Source: Candidatus Hydrogenedentota bacterium
GTDB taxonomy: Bacteria; Hydrogenedentota; Hydrogenedentia; Hydrogenedentiales; GCA-2746185
Direction of reading: 5' to 3'
Length of the DNA: 20,100 nucleotides
Assembly: GCA_012965445.1 (NCBI GenBank)
Contig: DTSJ01000368.1
Coordinates: 1-20,100, forward strand
The notes below the pieces were generated by a model that had not been told where the DNA came from, searched no databases, and saw nothing but the letters and a program-made list of their open reading frames with translations. Position numbers and translations under genes: made by a program. Below are positions 1 to 8,192 of this stretch, piece by piece; position 1 is the stretch's first letter; each line of letters starts with the position of its first letter.

Positions 1-533
1 GTGTAGGCGGGGTTGTGTACGCGTGTGTTCAGTGTTGCGATGCGATTGGATTGTGGAAAGTCGTTGCTGTATGGGGTCCCGCCGATGTAGACCGCGTTGT
101 AGCCGTAGCCGCCGGTGCCGGATTCGAATGCGTTGCCTGCGTGTTCGTTGTCTTTGAATTCGACAAAGATCGGGCAGGTTTTTACGATGCCGAAGGAGAG
201 ATATTCGGCGAGGGGGCCTGCCTGGGAATCGAATTCGTGGTCAAGAGATTTTCGTTTTCCGTGCCAGCGCTTAAGGCCGCCTCCGGGTTCGGCGATATCG
301 GGCGCGGCACTGACGTAGCGTCCGTTGTTTTCGTCGGCAAACATGGAATTCGCGAGGTAGAGCTGGCGAAGGTTGTTAACGCATTCCATACCGCGTGCTT
401 TTTGCTGCGCGCGACTTAATGCGGGCAGGAGCATGATGGCGAGTATGCTTATGATGGCGATGACGGCCATGAGTTCGATGAGGGTGAAGCCTTTGGTGTT
501 GGTTGATCGCCTGCGTGTGCGGGGAAAGAGCAT
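1..533 (-). other. Prepilin-type N-terminal cleavage/methylation module inside the fused gene
   Basis: Read from the in-frame ATG at 533, this segment would be an ordinary prepilin: a 15-residue basic leader ([15 protein letters not shown]), the cleavage/methylation motif G/FTLIE with Glu at +5, a hydrophobic helix ([17 protein letters not shown]), then [18 protein letters not shown], which is typical of DUF1559-like pseudopilins of PVC bacteria. The visible remainder has the [12 protein letters not shown] block often found in these proteins. In the known family, prepilin peptidase cuts after Gly and methylates Phe. The ATG at 533 lies within the hydrophobic anchor of the upstream domain and has no Shine-Dalgarno sequence before it, so separate translation is possible but unsupported. 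The C-terminus lies outside the window. Confidence 0.8.
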
Positions 534-2357
534 GCCGAAGAGGATAGCGCTGGAGATGAGGAGGAATGGAGTGTTCAAGGGGACTCCGGGAGCTTCCGGT
601 TGGACTTGGGAGGGCTGATTCGGGTCTTCGGGCGTAGATTCCGGGGGGGCGGCGGGGGTTATCGTGTTTCCTTGCAGGACTCCGTCGAGGGTGATAAGGG
701 TTGAGCCGAAGGAGGAGAGTATTCTCATTGTTTCGGTTTGCTTGGTGAAAGCCAACGACGTTCGCGGTGGAATTGCTGGCGATCTTAGGGCTGGTGCGGC
801 ACCCGCTTCGCCGATTCTGACGAGCCCCGTGCTGATCCATGTTGCTGGACTGTCGGCGAGGAGTGTCTCGGACGTTGTTCCGGGGAACAGGTTAAGCGTG
901 CCGAAATCGCTGAGAGTCAGGAGGGCATCGCCGAGCTTGCTGAAGGGCGCGGCCTCTCCCCCGTTCTGGACTCCTTTGTGATCGAAGTCTACCCATACTT
1001 CTGCGAGGCCGGGTTCGCCAGTGCCGGGGACGGATGCGAGAACGAAAAGGCCTGAATACTGCGAGTTGAATATGATTTCGTTGGTGCTGGTGTCCAGGGA
1101 TACGTTGGTGATGTTCGCTTGGGTGTATTTGAAGCCGTTGAATCGGTAGGGGGTCAGGCTGGCTTCGTCGAGGCCCTGAATTTCGCTGGGTCGGTAAGAC
1201 ATGGTGATTTCGGCGTCGACCTCTTCGGACAAGCAATCTGTAACGGTGGAATCCACATCGAATGTGCGGGAACTGAGGAGGGTCGCCGGGGCATCGATTG
1301 AGCCGGACGGGGAAGCGGGACTTGTCAGGTCGACGATCATGAACAGGGTGTCGCTGGTCCGGATGCCTGTGGAGATGAGGCGAATTCCGTTTCCGATGTC
1401 GTCCCAGAGTTCGGCGACTGTTGTGCCAAGCGGGCTGCCACCTTCGATGGCGGGGACCTCGAGGGCGAGCATGGTGTTGACGCGACGATTGGGATTGGTG
1501 CCGAGAACGCGCGTCTCGTAGTCGTCGAGAATGCCGTCGCCGTCAGTGTCGATACTTGCGGCAACATCTGCGACGGCCGTGATTTCGGGGGAGGTGCTGC
1601 CGTTGCGATCTATGAAGGGGGAGATGCGGACGTAGCTGATCGCGGAGAGGTCAGCGAGACTGCCGTTCTGATCGATTGCCCAGGCGATGTCGAAGGCGTC
1701 TCCTCCCCCACTTCGCGTCGTAGTGCCGACGGTGAGGGGATCGTCGGGGCGGAGGTAGTTATCGAGGTAGGGCGCTAGGGTCGGGGAGAGTTCCGCGTAG
1801 CCCCAATTGAACTCATCCGTGTTTCCGTTGGGATTGAGTATGGAGCCTGCCATGAGGGATGTATCTGCGGAGTTGTCGCTTCCGTCCGGCTCGACTTTGA
1901 TGGGGAGGTCGCCGTTCGCGTAGCCGAAGGCGCGGCTTCCGGGAATGAGGAACCAGTTTGCGCCGTCTGCGCTGACTTCGACGATAGCGGGTTCCTGGAA
2001 TTTTAGCCGGGGATCTTCGCCTATCCAGAAGGCATTGGAGTATACGATGAAATCGAGACCCATGAAATTATCGAGATCATCTTCGATGGGGGTATCGAAG
2101 GAAACGGTTATGTGTGCACGGGGATCTGCGAGGGGCGTTCCGAGGCTGAGCAGCTGCGGGACGGAGTTGAGGGTATTGACGGGGACGGTGGGTGAAATGC
2201 CTACGGGCGGGCCGAGGACAGCGGCGGGATCGTCGAAGCCGGGGAATGGATCGGTGGTAATGGAAGAGACGACGTTGTCCGCCCAAGGATCTTCTGAAGA
2301 AGCCCGGGCGGACATGCCGATAATGCAAATCGCGAGTATGGTACACGTCGTGCGCAT
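1..2357 (-). CDS. Secreted calcium-loop surface protein fused in frame to a type IV prepilin module (3' end outside window)
   Basis: The frame is open from ATG 2357 to the window edge, 785 codons with no stop. Residues 1-19 look like a signal peptide ([19 protein letters not shown]). The next ~250 residues form a beta-rich domain with blocks such as [12 protein letters not shown] and [16 protein letters not shown], a pattern common in large secreted proteins of environmental bacteria. Residues 270-279 ([10 protein letters not shown]) are a thrombospondin type 3 or dockerin-like calcium loop. A Pro-rich linker (about 575-595) precedes a hydrophobic stretch (597-612) and a basic PRTRRR, the layout of a C-terminal sorting or anchor tail. 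Where a stop would be expected the frame continues into [15 protein letters not shown], a canonical prepilin peptidase site at G623, then a pilin helix and a DUF1559-like domain. The gene begins 19 bp after the CFI-box gene and probably shares its riboswitch-controlled transcript. No good ribosome binding site is seen at 2357. An internal start at 533 could make the prepilin separately. Function is unknown. Confidence 0.85.
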   Translation of the reverse strand, partial: MRTTCTILAICIIGMSARASSEDPWADNVVSSITTDPFPGFDDPAAVLGPPVGISPTVPVNTLNSVPQLLSLGTPLADPRAHITVSFDTPIEDDLDNFMGLDFIVYSNAFWIGEDPRLKFQEPAIVEVSADGANWFLIPGSRAFGYANGDLPIKVEPDGSDNSADTSLMAGSILNPNGNTDEFNWGYAELSPTLAPYLDNYLRPDDPLTVGTTTRSGGGDAFDIAWAIDQNGSLADLSAISYVRISPFIDRNGSTSPEITAVADVAASIDTDGDGILDDYETRVLGTNPNRRVNTMLALEVPAIEGGSPLGTTVAELWDDIGNGIRLISTGIRTSDTLFMIVDLTSPASPSGSIDAPATLLSSRTFDVDSTVTDCLSEEVDAEITMSYRPSEIQGLDEASLTPYRFNGFKYTQANITNVSLDTSTNEIIFNSQYSGLFVLASVPGTGEPGLAEVWVDFDHKGVQNGGEAAPFSKLGDALLTLSDFGTLNLFPGTTSETLLADSPATWISTGLVRIGEAGAAPALRSPAIPPRTSLAFTKQTETMRILSSFGSTLITLDGVLQGNTITPAAPPESTPEDPNQPSQVQPEAPGVPLNTPFLLISSAILFGMLFPRTRRRSTNTKGFTLIELMAVIAIISILAIMLLPALSRAQQKARGMECVNNLRQLYLANSMFADENNGRYVSAAPDIAEPGGGLKRWHGKRKSLDHEFDSQAGPLAEYLSFGIVKTCPIFVEFKDNEHAGNAFESGTGGYGYNAVYIGGTPYSNDFPQSNRIATLNTRVHNPAY

Positions 2358-2376
2358 GGTTTTGCTTCGACGTGTT

Positions 2377-4335
2377 TTAGGAGCGGATTCGGTGTGGGGA
2401 TCTCGAATTGCGGTATCGCGCGATGAAACACAGGAGCAGCAATGTGACTGCTGAAGCAGTGAAACCGAGCGATGTGTTCACCATTTTCACGATGAACACG
2501 ATGGGGATCAATGCGACTTGGACGAACCTGCGCAAACCTGCGTGCTGCGCGACTTGGTCTGCGACTGGCGGGCTTAGGCGATAGTAGGTGCCCACAAACG
2601 CTGATCCCAGGGGAGTCGAGAGGAGCCAGGTATCGCGGAAGTCGCGGAGTTCATCGATTTCTCCAGCGAGGGGTGTACCATAGGCGGCGGTCGCGATGAA
2701 ACATCCGCTGCTGCTGGAGTGGCGTTCGAGGGTGCTTGAGCCGTCGAGGCTTGAGGAAGTCGCGGCGAGTACGAAGTCGCTGTTGCTGCCGCCGTTGGCG
2801 ATCACGTTCCTGTATTCAGTCAGGTTGGATGTGCCGTCGAAATCAAGGTCGCCGGATGCGGAATAGGGTTCGTCTTCGGTGCGTAGCCCGACTTGGAGCG
2901 CCGCGATCTGCTTTTCTTCGAACTCGGGCTGGCATTCGCCGGCGCTGCACGTGACCCGAACGTAGTCGTTGTCGAGGGAGAGCATACTTTCGTTTAACAG
3001 AAGCGGCAATGCAGCATGCATGTCTTCGCTGATAATCATGAGTGCCGCGAGGAGTTCGCGATAGTCGGACAATTCTGCGGTGTCGCTTTCGGCATCGACA
3101 GCATCCAGATTGAGATCGTATGCGACCAGGGTGGCCGATCTGAGTTTGGAACCGAATCCGCAGGACACGCGCTGAATGAGGGCCAGAATGGCCTTTTCGG
3201 GTATTCCGTCGTCGTCTATATCGGCAGTGTCCGGGTTCAGGCCATTCTCAGTGGTGAAGGTATCCCATTGCGTGAAATTATCGTTGAAGTCGGCGCATGG
3301 ATTTCGGGGAGGAACGGGGGCAATTGCAGATTCGCGCGCGTAAGCCTCGAGCGGCTGCCCGAATGTCGAGTCGATGGCGATCAGCTCATCTGTGGCACGA
3401 TTGTAGATGGCATTATAGAACGGTTCGGTTCCTGCGGGATCGAGGGTGGCTAGAATCAGGGCCGGATCCTCGGGATCAACGTACATCACGCCACCTGGAG
3501 CACCGAAGCCTTCGGAGCCGCCGATGATGAGTTCTTCATCTGGATTTTCACCAGCAACGCCTTCAGAAAAAAAGTCTCCGGGCAGGCCAATCAAGGTGCC
3601 ATCGGTCGCCCAGTCGAGGGTCGTCATGTTTTCGAAGGCATCTATGAAATCAGTGACGAAGAAGACGCGGAGTTCCCTTGTGTTTGCATCCATCGCGTAG
3701 AGGAGTGTGCGATCTCGACTGACAAACAGTTTTGCCGAGTAGGAACTGTCCGGTTTGTCGACGATCACGTCACGGGTGGCTGGATCGACTCGTGGAAACT
3801 CGAGTACTGAGTGGAACAACGGCTGCGTACGTGTCCGGACAGCGGGCGCGGTGATTACATCGAGATCGAGGACGACAAGTTCAGAGGCGAGGAAATCGTC
3901 CGTTGAGCGATCAAGGATGATGAGGTTGCTACTGAGGAATGCACCGGAAAAGTGTTCTGGGACGGTGATTTCTTCGCCTTCGACAAAGTCCACGGGTGCT
4001 CGAAGATCAAGCAGATACATTACAGTCTGGAAGCCGGCACCCATCATAAGAGTTCTTCCATCGGGAGCGATGGTGACGAATCCTGGATCGCCGAGGTAGC
4101 CGGTCGCTATTGCCGTGAGTTTATCGCTTCCGGCGGAGGCTTGGAGGTATACGGTTTCTCCGTCCCACAGTACGAATTTTCCGCTTGTTGTGGCCGTTCC
4201 TACGACGCCGAAGGCACCCGTTGCGGGCTGGGGAAACTGGGGAACGATTCTGAAATCGTTTACGTCTGGAATTTCGGCGTAGGCTCCGATAGAACATAGG
4301 ATAGCGAGTGAAATTGCAAAAAGTCTGTTCAGCAT
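2377..4335 (-). CDS. Secreted beta-propeller-like protein with calcium-loop segments and CFI-box C-terminal tail
   Basis: The product has 652 residues and begins with a clear signal peptide ([20 protein letters not shown], cut before EIP). Residues ~30-350 contain repeated blade-like strands ([45 protein letters not shown]), which suggests a YVTN/WD40-type beta-propeller. Two Asp-rich segments ([10 protein letters not shown] and [13 protein letters not shown]) resemble EF-hand, dockerin-like loops. At residue 545 begins [16 protein letters not shown], the CFI-box motif found near the C-terminus of exported proteins, followed by two hydrophobic stretches (about 604-620 and 623-641) and a basic tail, so the protein is probably membrane anchored. 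The start has a ribosome binding site (AAAGGA, 6 bases before ATG). It is the first gene behind a cobalamin riboswitch, so expression should fall when cobalamin is plentiful. A B12-binding role like that of BtuG is an inference from context only. Confidence 0.85.
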   Translation of the reverse strand: MLNRLFAISLAILCSIGAYAEIPDVNDFRIVPQFPQPATGAFGVVGTATTSGKFVLWDGETVYLQASAGSDKLTAIATGYLGDPGFVTIAPDGRTLMMGAGFQTVMYLLDLRAPVDFVEGEEITVPEHFSGAFLSSNLIILDRSTDDFLASELVVLDLDVITAPAVRTRTQPLFHSVLEFPRVDPATRDVIVDKPDSSYSAKLFVSRDRTLLYAMDANTRELRVFFVTDFIDAFENMTTLDWATDGTLIGLPGDFFSEGVAGENPDEELIIGGSEGFGAPGGVMYVDPEDPALILATLDPAGTEPFYNAIYNRATDELIAIDSTFGQPLEAYARESAIAPVPPRNPCADFNDNFTQWDTFTTENGLNPDTADIDDDGIPEKAILALIQRVSCGFGSKLRSATLVAYDLNLDAVDAESDTAELSDYRELLAALMIISEDMHAALPLLLNESMLSLDNDYVRVTCSAGECQPEFEEKQIAALQVGLRTEDEPYSASGDLDFDGTSNLTEYRNVIANGGSNSDFVLAATSSSLDGSSTLERHSSSSGCFIATAAYGTPLAGEIDELRDFRDTWLLSTPLGSAFVGTYYRLSPPVADQVAQHAGLRRFVQVALIPIVFIVKMVNTSLGFTASAVTLLLLCFIARYRNSRSPHRIRS

Positions 4336-4393
4336 TCTGAATCCTTTGGTTACAGATACAGCGTCTGTGTGGTGTTGGCTGATTCGTGCGCGG

Positions 4394-4405
4394 GGTCACG
4401 TGACC
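4394..4405. repeat. Perfect 12-bp palindrome in the riboswitch leader
   Basis: GGTCACGTGACC is a perfect palindrome lying between the putative kissing-loop hairpin and the start codon of the propeller gene, about 60 bases upstream of ATG 4335. In RNA it could form a small GGTC-ACGT-GACC hairpin, possibly part of the expression platform. In DNA it could be a binding site for a dimeric regulator. The sequence alone does not decide between these. Confidence 0.4.
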
Positions 4406-4429
4406 TCAGGCGGAAACAACCGGTTTGAG
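4405..4429 (-). promoter_or_regulatory. Putative riboswitch regulatory hairpin with kissing-loop sequence
   Basis: Immediately 3' of the aptamer on the minus strand, CTCA (4429-4426) and TGAG (4408-4405) can pair around a loop that contains AACCGGTT. The aptamer's P5 arm carries the same self-complementary ACCGGTT (within GTAACCGGTTAC). In known cobalamin riboswitches the L5 loop kisses a downstream loop (L13) to sequester the expression platform, so this matches the expected position and complementarity. The stem is short (4 bp) and the pairing is inferred by eye. Confidence 0.5.
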
Positions 4430-4437
4430 ATTTGAAA

Positions 4438-4589
4438 GATGTGCGGGGGCTGGTCTTCTGGCTTCCGGATCGTCCTACTCTTCACGCCTTCCCATCCCAA
4501 CGGACAGTGGCTTTGTTGTGAATTTCGTAACCGGTTACAGCAGCGCGACTGCGACGGATTCACACCGTTCTTCCCAGTACCCTGACATC
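4438..4589 (-). ncRNA. Cobalamin riboswitch (aptamer)
   Basis: Read on the minus strand, the segment carries the ordered signature of a cobalamin aptamer. Outer strands GATGT (4589-4585) and ACATC (4442-4438) can pair as P1. Inside lie GGTGTGAATCC and GTCGCAGTCGCGCTGCTGTAA, then the GCCACTG element, GGGAAGGCG, and the B12 box AGCCAGAAGACCAGCC (about 4463-4448). The known class binds adenosyl- or methyl-type cobalamin and normally shuts off the downstream gene when ligand is bound. It starts ~50 bases after a sigma70-like promoter and precedes the CFI-box propeller gene at 4335. No hairpin plus U-tract terminator is visible before the start codon, so control of translation initiation is more likely than transcription termination, but I cannot fold it here. 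Confidence 0.92.
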
Positions 4590-4645
4590 GGTAGATTTAG
4601 CGCGCGGACTCCTTTTCGTTTTTTTTACTCGAACCAATGATCTGG

Positions 4646-4674
4646 ATTATAGAGTGTTTCGGATTGGGATGCAA
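4646..4674 (-). promoter_or_regulatory. Sigma70-like promoter of the riboswitch operon
   Basis: On the minus strand a -35 box TTGCAT (4674-4669) and a perfect -10 box TATAAT (4651-4646) are 17 bases apart. The predicted transcript would begin near 4639, about 50 bases before the riboswitch P1 strand. The promoter lies just past the stop of the decayed hydrolase gene (4688), so the B12-regulated operon is a separate transcription unit. Confidence 0.75.
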
Positions 4675-4687
4675 GAGTGGATAAGCC

Positions 4688-6831
4688 TCAGCGCACGTTC
4701 AGAAGTACCGTTTCTCCGGCTTTCAGGTCAATCTTTACGGTGCGTGAGTCGGTCCAGCCCTGTTTAACGTCCAGCACGTTCAAGACATCCCGGTTAGTAT
4801 CGAATTCCAGATTGGCGACGGTATCTTCAGGGCTGTAGAGGAGAATATTGTCCGAATTTGAGTAGGCGATCGGGTTAGCGGATCTCCCCATTACGGAAAC
4901 ATCGAGCGGGATCTCCATGATATAGAACAAATCGCGGAGGAGTTCGGACGTCAGCGTGGGTTCGTATATTGCGATTGAGGTCCATCCGTCTTCGAGATAT
5001 TTCATGGCGGCGCTGATGGAGTCGTCGTCTCGATAGCGGGCCAGGGGATCGGCGTATTCGTCATTGGACTCAAAGGTTGGAGATATAGTCTGTTCTATTC
5101 CGTAATCCTGATTCTCTTCAATCCATGTTCCGGAAAATGCGAACTTTGATCCGCTCTTTTTAGCCGAATCGCGCAACGATGTGGTAATCCCTGTCAGTGC
5201 CGAAATATTGTCGACATCGGCGGACTCCCCGATATATCCCGGTGCAAAGAGCCATATGGCCGTTGCCTGCTGGGCCTTCCAGAACGCATGAAGCTGTGCG
5301 CGCGCTTCAGTTGAAATCTGAAACAGATCCGGAAACAAGTAGACGGACGCCGCATTGGATTCATTCGAGAGTAAGGCGTCGAGAGTCGTCCAGCTGAAAT
5401 CGATACCTGAATGTGCGAGGGTGTCGACCAATGATTCGAATATGGAGGAATAGACGGTTGAGTTTTTAATGAACGGGCTTCCGTTTTGGTCGATGACGAC
5501 GGTGAGTTTCGCCGCGAATGTTTTACGGGACTCTCGGATGTCGTGACGTATTAAGAGAAGCGTATCGAGCTGCTTCCAGAGCGGCTTGTGCGCGAAGGTA
5601 CCGATCCCTGAGGAATCTGATATGACCTAGGTTGTTCCCGAGAGTGTTGTAATCACGGCGTTTCGTGCCACAAGATTGAATATGTGGTTGGGAATGAAGG
5701 TACCAGAAATATTGATTACCCTGGCATTCGAATCGTATCCGATACCAGTATAGGTGGCATCCAGCGACAAGGTTTGCGATGCCGAAAAAATTGGCAATGC
5801 AAAATAGCCGTGCTGCCCGACCTGACGATGTCGAGAATGAAGCTAGGTCACCATGCCGTCGACCGGACCGGCTTGTAACTCGCGAATCCCCCAACTTCCG
5901 GCCGCGGTACCGGTGTGTTCCAGTAGATTGGGATATGCTGCGAAAATACTGAATTCAGGATTTGTCTGTGCACGTATCGCGGTCGCCAAGTCTACGATGA
6001 ATGCCACAGTATGTTCGCTTAGAAACAAATTGTAGTCAATTTTCGACTGTTCCGTTTCAATCGAGAGGAACAGTTCCTGTGGGGATTCAGGCTCGGCAAA
6101 GTCCGGAAGTGAAATCGATTCCAACGAGCCGAGGCTGGGGTCATTCCAGGCGGATTTGAGTGTTTCTATATCCGAATATCGACTCGTCACCCATTGTCGA
6201 AAAGAGGCTCGATGAGCGGGCGAGGAATCGTACGCGCCGCTTCTGATCCATTGCCCGTTTTCGAGGCCCTGCAGAATCACTCCCGTGACTCGTCCACTCC
6301 GAATATCCGAATCGAGGGTGGTCAATAGAACCTTAGTCCGCGACTGTGTTTCGTCCTTTCACTTTATCGAACCGATGCTGGGATACGTGACACCGTCAAC
6401 TTTTGACGTCGAGGCCTCATCGGGATTATCGCGCAGCCATGACTGGGGAGGATTGCAATCGAGTGCAATAGAGATTGTAATGTCGCTGCCCGGACCCTTG
6501 ACCCCTTCGATAGCCTCCGCTAAACGCGACTGCTGCTCTGGTGTCCAAGGGATCGGTGATTGGAGAATAATTTCGGTGATCCCGACTTCGTAGGCGTATT
6601 GAATCTCAAGGAGAATGGAGGGAAGAGGAGAGCCGGGCCCGATTGAGGCCATGAACTAGGTATTATGCTGGCGCGGTGCCAAATCCTCGTCGTCATCTAC
6701 GCCCATGCGGATCTGCGCCGACTTGCCGACATCGGACGTTGGCACGCTGAGATGGCCGACAACAGTCCGAGCAGGATGGATACTCCAATCGCGCCGAGCA
6801 TGGACAGTAAAAATTTCGAGCTGATGTTCAT
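4688..6831 (-). pseudogene. Decayed GH42-like glycoside hydrolase, secreted (lipoprotein-type) precursor
   Basis: The original start is probably ATG 6831, whose A overlaps the stop of the upstream glycosyltransferase (TAATG). The first 30 residues (MNISSKFLLSMLGAIGVSIL, then a run to AISAC) form a lipoprotein signal with a lipobox Cys at 30. The frame must then shift by one base between about 6742 and 6697. From there a single frame runs to the stop at 4688 and is interrupted by four in-frame stops: TAG 6658, TGA 6361, TAG 5845 and TAG 5629. The conceptual product has ~714 residues. The middle (GAYDSSPAHRASFRQWVTSR, LKSAWNDP, SIFAAYPN) resembles the TIM barrel of family 42 beta-galactosidase-like enzymes. 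The C-terminal part (VYLFPDLFQISTEARAQLHA, AIWLFAPGYI) resembles their flavodoxin-like trimerisation domain. The last 247 codons are intact, but no obvious way to translate the whole chain exists. The exact family is uncertain; that it is a broken hydrolase is fairly sure. Confidence 0.75.
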
Positions 6832-8156
6832 TACGCTATATTTCTTGAATCGGTCTCGATTGATATCCATCCGCCTACATCATGAAGAAGTCCGGATTGC
6901 TCTGCTGAGATGATCGCGTTCGCACGAAAAGTAATCGTGCCTGCCAGTACATCGAATTCGGCATGCGAGAATTTTTCATCATCGAGTGTGGCTATCGTAT
7001 CATCCGAATGGGTGATGGATATTTCCGTATGGGCCACGTTCTTATGCGGGTTGGCGATCCGTATTCTCAGCTTACCCCCTGTGTGTTCGTACTCCGCTGT
7101 TTTCGCCATGGGTCTGTATTCGGCTCCGTCGATGTCGATTGGAGGATACCATCCGTTCTCAGGAAAAACGACGCCAGGAAAAAACAGGGGCCGATTGCGA
7201 ATCAGGTCTTGCGACGCGGTACGCGGATGATGTGTGCGTCTATGACTGATTGCCTTCGGTATATAGAGGAAGAAATCGATCCAGGAACGTAAGTGTAGCG
7301 GTATTTTCCAAAGGTCTCCATCGAGAATCGCACGGCCCACGGCTTTCGCTTCCGCAAAATCGATTGTAAGGAGAGCGCGCAGTAACTGGTTAGAGGGGAA
7401 ATTGCGGAGGACGATCCTGCTGCGATTGCGTGTGTTCAGGTAGTATTTATGCCGTGCGCGCTTGCCCTCCCCCATTGTCGCGCTGAACTTGTGATGGACG
7501 ACGGAAGCGTAACAGAGTTTGATTGTATACCCGGAGTTCCAGATGCGCAGACATAGATCGAGATCGTCGAGGTAGATTTCGAAATCATCTGGGAGAAGTC
7601 CGGATTCTTGCAGCGCAGATGTGCGCAGGAACATTGCGGCGCCGCAAACGCCGAGGATGGCTTCATTCGAGTCCCATTCCAGTGAGTCGATTCGTCCGAT
7701 ACCCCTGTCCCATCCCGATCCGATGATGGATGCTTCGAGACCGACGGAATTGATGATTTGGGAGTCGTCAAACATGAGGATACGCGGTGACAAGGCACCG
7801 ATTTCTGGGTCGGACTCTGCGTGTTCAACGAGTTTATCGAGAAAGTCTGGTTCTACGCGGGTGTCATTGTTCAGCAGAAGAACGTAATCGGCTCCGGCAT
7901 CGAGAGCAGCTTTCATGCCTTCGTTGTTCGCTCGAGACCAACCGAGGTTTTCGTCGAGGAGGCGGAAATCTACTCGAGGGTCGTTTCCGAAGTGTTCCCG
8001 GACGTAGGCGACAGAGTCGTCGTCGGTGGCGTTGTCGAGGAGAATGAATTTTGCGTTGGAATATGGGGAGGAAAGCAGCGACTCGAAGCAGTCTTGTAAA
8101 TGTTCGAGTCCGTTCCAGTTTATGATTAGGACGTGAACGAGTGGGGATGGGTTCAT
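6831..8156 (-). CDS. Family 2 glycosyltransferase (rhamnosyltransferase-like) with extra C-terminal beta domain
   Basis: The 441-residue product has a GT-A fold N-terminal half. The opening strand is VLIINWNGLEHLQDCFESLL, the DxD-like metal/nucleotide motif is NND at 96-98, and the acceptor-side block EIYLDDLDLCLRIWNSGY with the following VVHHKFSATMG is typical of the WbbL/rhamnosyltransferase group. Such enzymes transfer a sugar from a nucleotide donor to a growing surface glycan on the cytoplasmic face. After ~320 residues a further ~120 residues (PENGWYPPIDIDGAEYRPMA onward) look beta-rich and are not part of the usual catalytic domain. No membrane helix is obvious. Translation of the decayed hydrolase gene would have been coupled to this one by the TAATG overlap. 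No Shine-Dalgarno site precedes the ATG; a TATAAT box ends 6 bases before it, so the mRNA may be leaderless. Confidence 0.88.
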   Translation of the reverse strand: MNPSPLVHVLIINWNGLEHLQDCFESLLSSPYSNAKFILLDNATDDDSVAYVREHFGNDPRVDFRLLDENLGWSRANNEGMKAALDAGADYVLLLNNDTRVEPDFLDKLVEHAESDPEIGALSPRILMFDDSQIINSVGLEASIIGSGWDRGIGRIDSLEWDSNEAILGVCGAAMFLRTSALQESGLLPDDFEIYLDDLDLCLRIWNSGYTIKLCYASVVHHKFSATMGEGKRARHKYYLNTRNRSRIVLRNFPSNQLLRALLTIDFAEAKAVGRAILDGDLWKIPLHLRSWIDFFLYIPKAISHRRTHHPRTASQDLIRNRPLFFPGVVFPENGWYPPIDIDGAEYRPMAKTAEYEHTGGKLRIRIANPHKNVAHTEISITHSDDTIATLDDEKFSHAEFDVLAGTITFRANAIISAEQSGLLHDVGGWISIETDSRNIA

Positions 8157-8162
8157 TGGGGG

Positions 8163-8191
8163 ATTATATCAAGGCGGAATGGGTGATTAAA
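8163..8191 (-). promoter_or_regulatory. Putative promoter giving a leaderless glycosyltransferase mRNA
   Basis: On the minus strand a perfect TATAAT (8168-8163) ends 6 bases before ATG 8156. A weak -35 candidate TTTAAT lies at 8191-8186, 17 bases upstream. With ordinary spacing the transcript would begin at or beside the start codon. The -10 box is clear; the -35 box is poor. Confidence 0.45.
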
Positions 8192-8192
8192 C

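Noticed and set aside
1..533. Prepilin as a stand-alone gene starting at ATG 533
   Set aside because: Not excluded, but no Shine-Dalgarno site precedes it and the upstream frame is continuous, so a single fused CDS is the direct reading. Kept as a sub-feature and as a finding.
15..981. Plus-strand and alternative-frame open frames of 60-170 codons opposite the fused surface protein
   Set aside because: They lie antisense to a long frame with recognisable signal peptide, calcium loop and prepilin motif; their products are low-complexity, Arg/His/Ser-rich and have no domain or ribosome binding site.
4600..4630. T-rich run (TTTTCGTTTTTTTTACTC on the plus strand) as a terminator
   Set aside because: No stable GC hairpin precedes it on the plus strand and no plus-strand gene ends there; on the minus strand it is an A-tract in the leader.
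4425..4640. Plus-strand 71-codon frame across the riboswitch
   Set aside because: The conserved RNA elements on the minus strand explain the sequence; the frame has no protein-like features.
5523..5894. Minus-strand 123-codon frame within the decayed hydrolase
   Set aside because: It is in another frame; the hydrolase frame through this region reads as plausible protein (FIPNHIFNLVARNAV, LLIRHDIRESRK) and joins the flanking segments.
4688..6831. Stop-codon recoding (TAG/TGA read as amino acids)
   Set aside because: Both stop types occur along with a frameshift, while every other gene in the window ends normally with no internal stops; pseudogene decay is simpler.
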